A program made the position numbers and the translations under genes. From Thermococcus paralvinellae (lineage in GTDB: Archaea > Methanobacteriota_B > Thermococci > Thermococcales > Thermococcaceae): 5,936 nt of DNA. Numbering within the stretch: the first letter of the stretch is position 1; the number at the start of each line of letters is the position of its first letter. Below are positions 4,819 through 5,936 of this stretch, in pieces. Location of the stretch: NCBI GenBank assembly GCA_015662175.1, contig DQUR01000255.1:1-5936 (forward strand), given 5' to 3'. Under the pieces are notes generated by a model, which had not been told where the DNA came from, did no database searches, and was given only the letters and a program-made list of their open reading frames with translations.

Positions 4819-5936
4819 TCACTGTGGGAACTTCCAGTCCTTTGGAATCTCTCCGACGATTTCGACATTTTGAGCAAGCTCTGGATCCGCCTTAACTTTC
4901 TGGATGATGTAGTTAACCCCTTCTTCCGGTGTCATCTCCCCTCTGAGAACCTTGTCAACTGCCTCCTTGAAGATGTCAGCCAATGCTGGATACTTTGGAT
5001 GTGCTGGAGCTAAGTGCGTGTATTCAAGCATGTAGCTAACGTCTGCCAGGAACTGTGCGTTGATTGGGTTGACTGTTGCTTGGACAATGTCCTTGATGTT
5101 GTCTTTAACTGTCTGATCCAAGTCGAGGTTGAGGTTCTTTAAGTCATTGAGCCACTTTTCGTCTTTGATAAGCTTTGCCGCCTCTTTTCTAACTGGGAGG
5201 TGTGCTGAGATAACACTGTGTATTGCGTTGATGTCTGGATCACTTGCCTTTATGAGCATGAGGAATGCAAGTTTGTGGTAAACATCTTTAAGCTCGTCGT
5301 ACTTTGGATTCTGGGTACCGGCCTTTGAGTTAATCATCCAGACGAAGGGCTGGCTTAGTGTCACGGGCTTGTTTCCTTTCTCACCAGCTGGGAAAAGCGT
5401 GTAGGCAAACCACTCCTTTACCTCTTCGGGCGTGAGGCTCCTTCCTTTGTAATATTGCTTGGTCTGCCACTCTGTCCAGTACCAGGTTCCACCTATGGTG
5501 AAAAGTGTCTTCCCCTCAACAATTGTTGGATGAATTTGCTTGGCCCAGTCCCAGCTCATTATGTCCTTTGGAAGCAGGCCATCTTGAGCAAATTTCCACT
5601 CAACATAGAGCCACTTGTAGATTGCAGGAACGTCAACGACGAGCTTTCCACTCTTTTTATCATCAAGCTTCCCACCAAAGGCGAAGATGAACTGTATCAG
5701 GTCTGGATGGGCTGAGCCCTTTCTGTGAATCAATCCCCACTCAGCAGCGCCACTCTCTTTGGCCTTCTTTGCCCAGTAATAGACATCGCTCCATGTAAAT
5801 TCTCCATTTTTCACCTTTTCAGGAAGGGAATTAACATCAAGTCCAATCTTTGCAGCAACGTCTTTTCTAACGTAGAGTGGCCTTGCTTCAGTATCCTGTG
5901 GTAAACCGTATAGCCTTCCATTGAACTTTGAAGCCT
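4819..5936 (-). CDS. Extracellular sugar-binding protein of the ABC importer (N-terminus missing)
   Basis: This is the solute-binding subunit, expected to be exported and anchored or held at the outer face of the membrane, where it captures a carbohydrate for the two permeases. The frame is open from the right edge to TGA 4821-4819, giving 371 visible residues. Related family-1 binding proteins have about 420-460, so roughly the first 50-90, including the signal peptide, lie outside. A GTG at 5814-5812 is not the start, because the frame continues upstream with clear family sequence (NGRLYGLPQDTEARPLYVRKD, visible residues 5-25). Other typical stretches are QFIFAFGGKL (81-90), GKTLFTIGGTWYWTEW (141-156), a likely aromatic sugar-contact region, and AHPKYPALADIFKEAVDKVL (311-330). 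The C-terminus ends IPKDWKFPQ, with no visible anchor. It is first of the four visible operon genes. It resembles maltose/trehalose and sn-glycerol-3-phosphate binders only at family level, so the ligand is open. Confidence 0.92.
   Translation of the reverse strand, partial: ASKFNGRLYGLPQDTEARPLYVRKDVAAKIGLDVNSLPEKVKNGEFTWSDVYYWAKKAKESGAAEWGLIHRKGSAHPDLIQFIFAFGGKLDDKKSGKLVVDVPAIYKWLYVEWKFAQDGLLPKDIMSWDWAKQIHPTIVEGKTLFTIGGTWYWTEWQTKQYYKGRSLTPEEVKEWFAYTLFPAGEKGNKPVTLSQPFVWMINSKAGTQNPKYDELKDVYHKLAFLMLIKASDPDINAIHSVISAHLPVRKEAAKLIKDEKWLNDLKNLNLDLDQTVKDNIKDIVQATVNPINAQFLADVSYMLEYTHLAPAHPKYPALADIFKEAVDKVLRGEMTPEEGVNYIIQKVKADPELAQNVEIVGEIPKDWKFPQ

Noticed and set aside
5455..5715. Plus-strand frames opposite the binding-protein gene
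   Set aside because: They are antisense to a well-supported coding frame and have no independent support.
5812..5814. GTG as the start of the binding protein
   Set aside because: The frame continues upstream to the window edge with typical binding-protein sequence, so this is an internal valine codon.
1894..5936. Thermococcales glycolytic motif (TATCAC-N5-GTGATA) for TrmB-like control of the importer
   Set aside because: No such sequence was seen in the window. The operon promoter is beyond the right edge, so absence here says nothing about regulation.

Overview
The window looks like chromosomal DNA from a hyperthermophilic archaeon of the Thermococcales (Pyrococcus/Thermococcus type). The evidence is an XPB-family helicase with the compact archaeal architecture, strong GAGGTGA-type ribosome binding sites inside a tightly packed operon, TATA-like promoter boxes, T-tract terminators without hairpins, and proteins rich in Lys/Glu/Ile with AGA/AGG arginine codons. 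The genus assignment is inference; no rRNA or other marker is present.

Layout: (1) 1-83 is an upstream region with a weak TATA-like box for the helicase and, on the minus strand, a possible start of a divergent gene running off the left edge. (2) 84-1466 (+) is a complete XPB/RAD25-like superfamily 2 DNA helicase of 460 residues, closely similar in domain order to the Archaeoglobus XPB as I recall it. (3) 1467-1893 is a 427-base AT-rich convergent intergenic region. It holds T-tract terminators for both flanking units, a repeated T-rich motif, an inverted repeat, and scraps of open frame that may be gene remnants. (4) 1894-5936 (-) is a four-gene carbohydrate ABC importer of the CUT1 (MalEFGK/Ugp-like) type. 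It reads right to left: extracellular solute-binding protein (N-terminus outside the window), UgpA/MalF-like permease, UgpE/MalG-like permease, and MalK/UgpC-like ATPase.

The importer genes are spaced by 12 bases, a 1-base overlap and 10 bases. They form one transcription unit whose promoter lies beyond the right edge. The binding protein captures an oligosaccharide or related polyol outside the cell, the two permeases form the membrane channel, and the ATPase drives transport, probably as a homodimer. Nothing in the window identifies the sugar: no glycosidase, sugar kinase or TrmB-type regulator gene is visible.

I see no mobile element, CRISPR array, rRNA or tRNA. The window is mostly ordinary. 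The points most worth a second look are unusual residues in the helicase (motif III TAF and RAD in place of RED), its separation from any Bax1 nuclease gene on the downstream side, the degenerate EAA loops of the permeases, and the content of the intergenic region.
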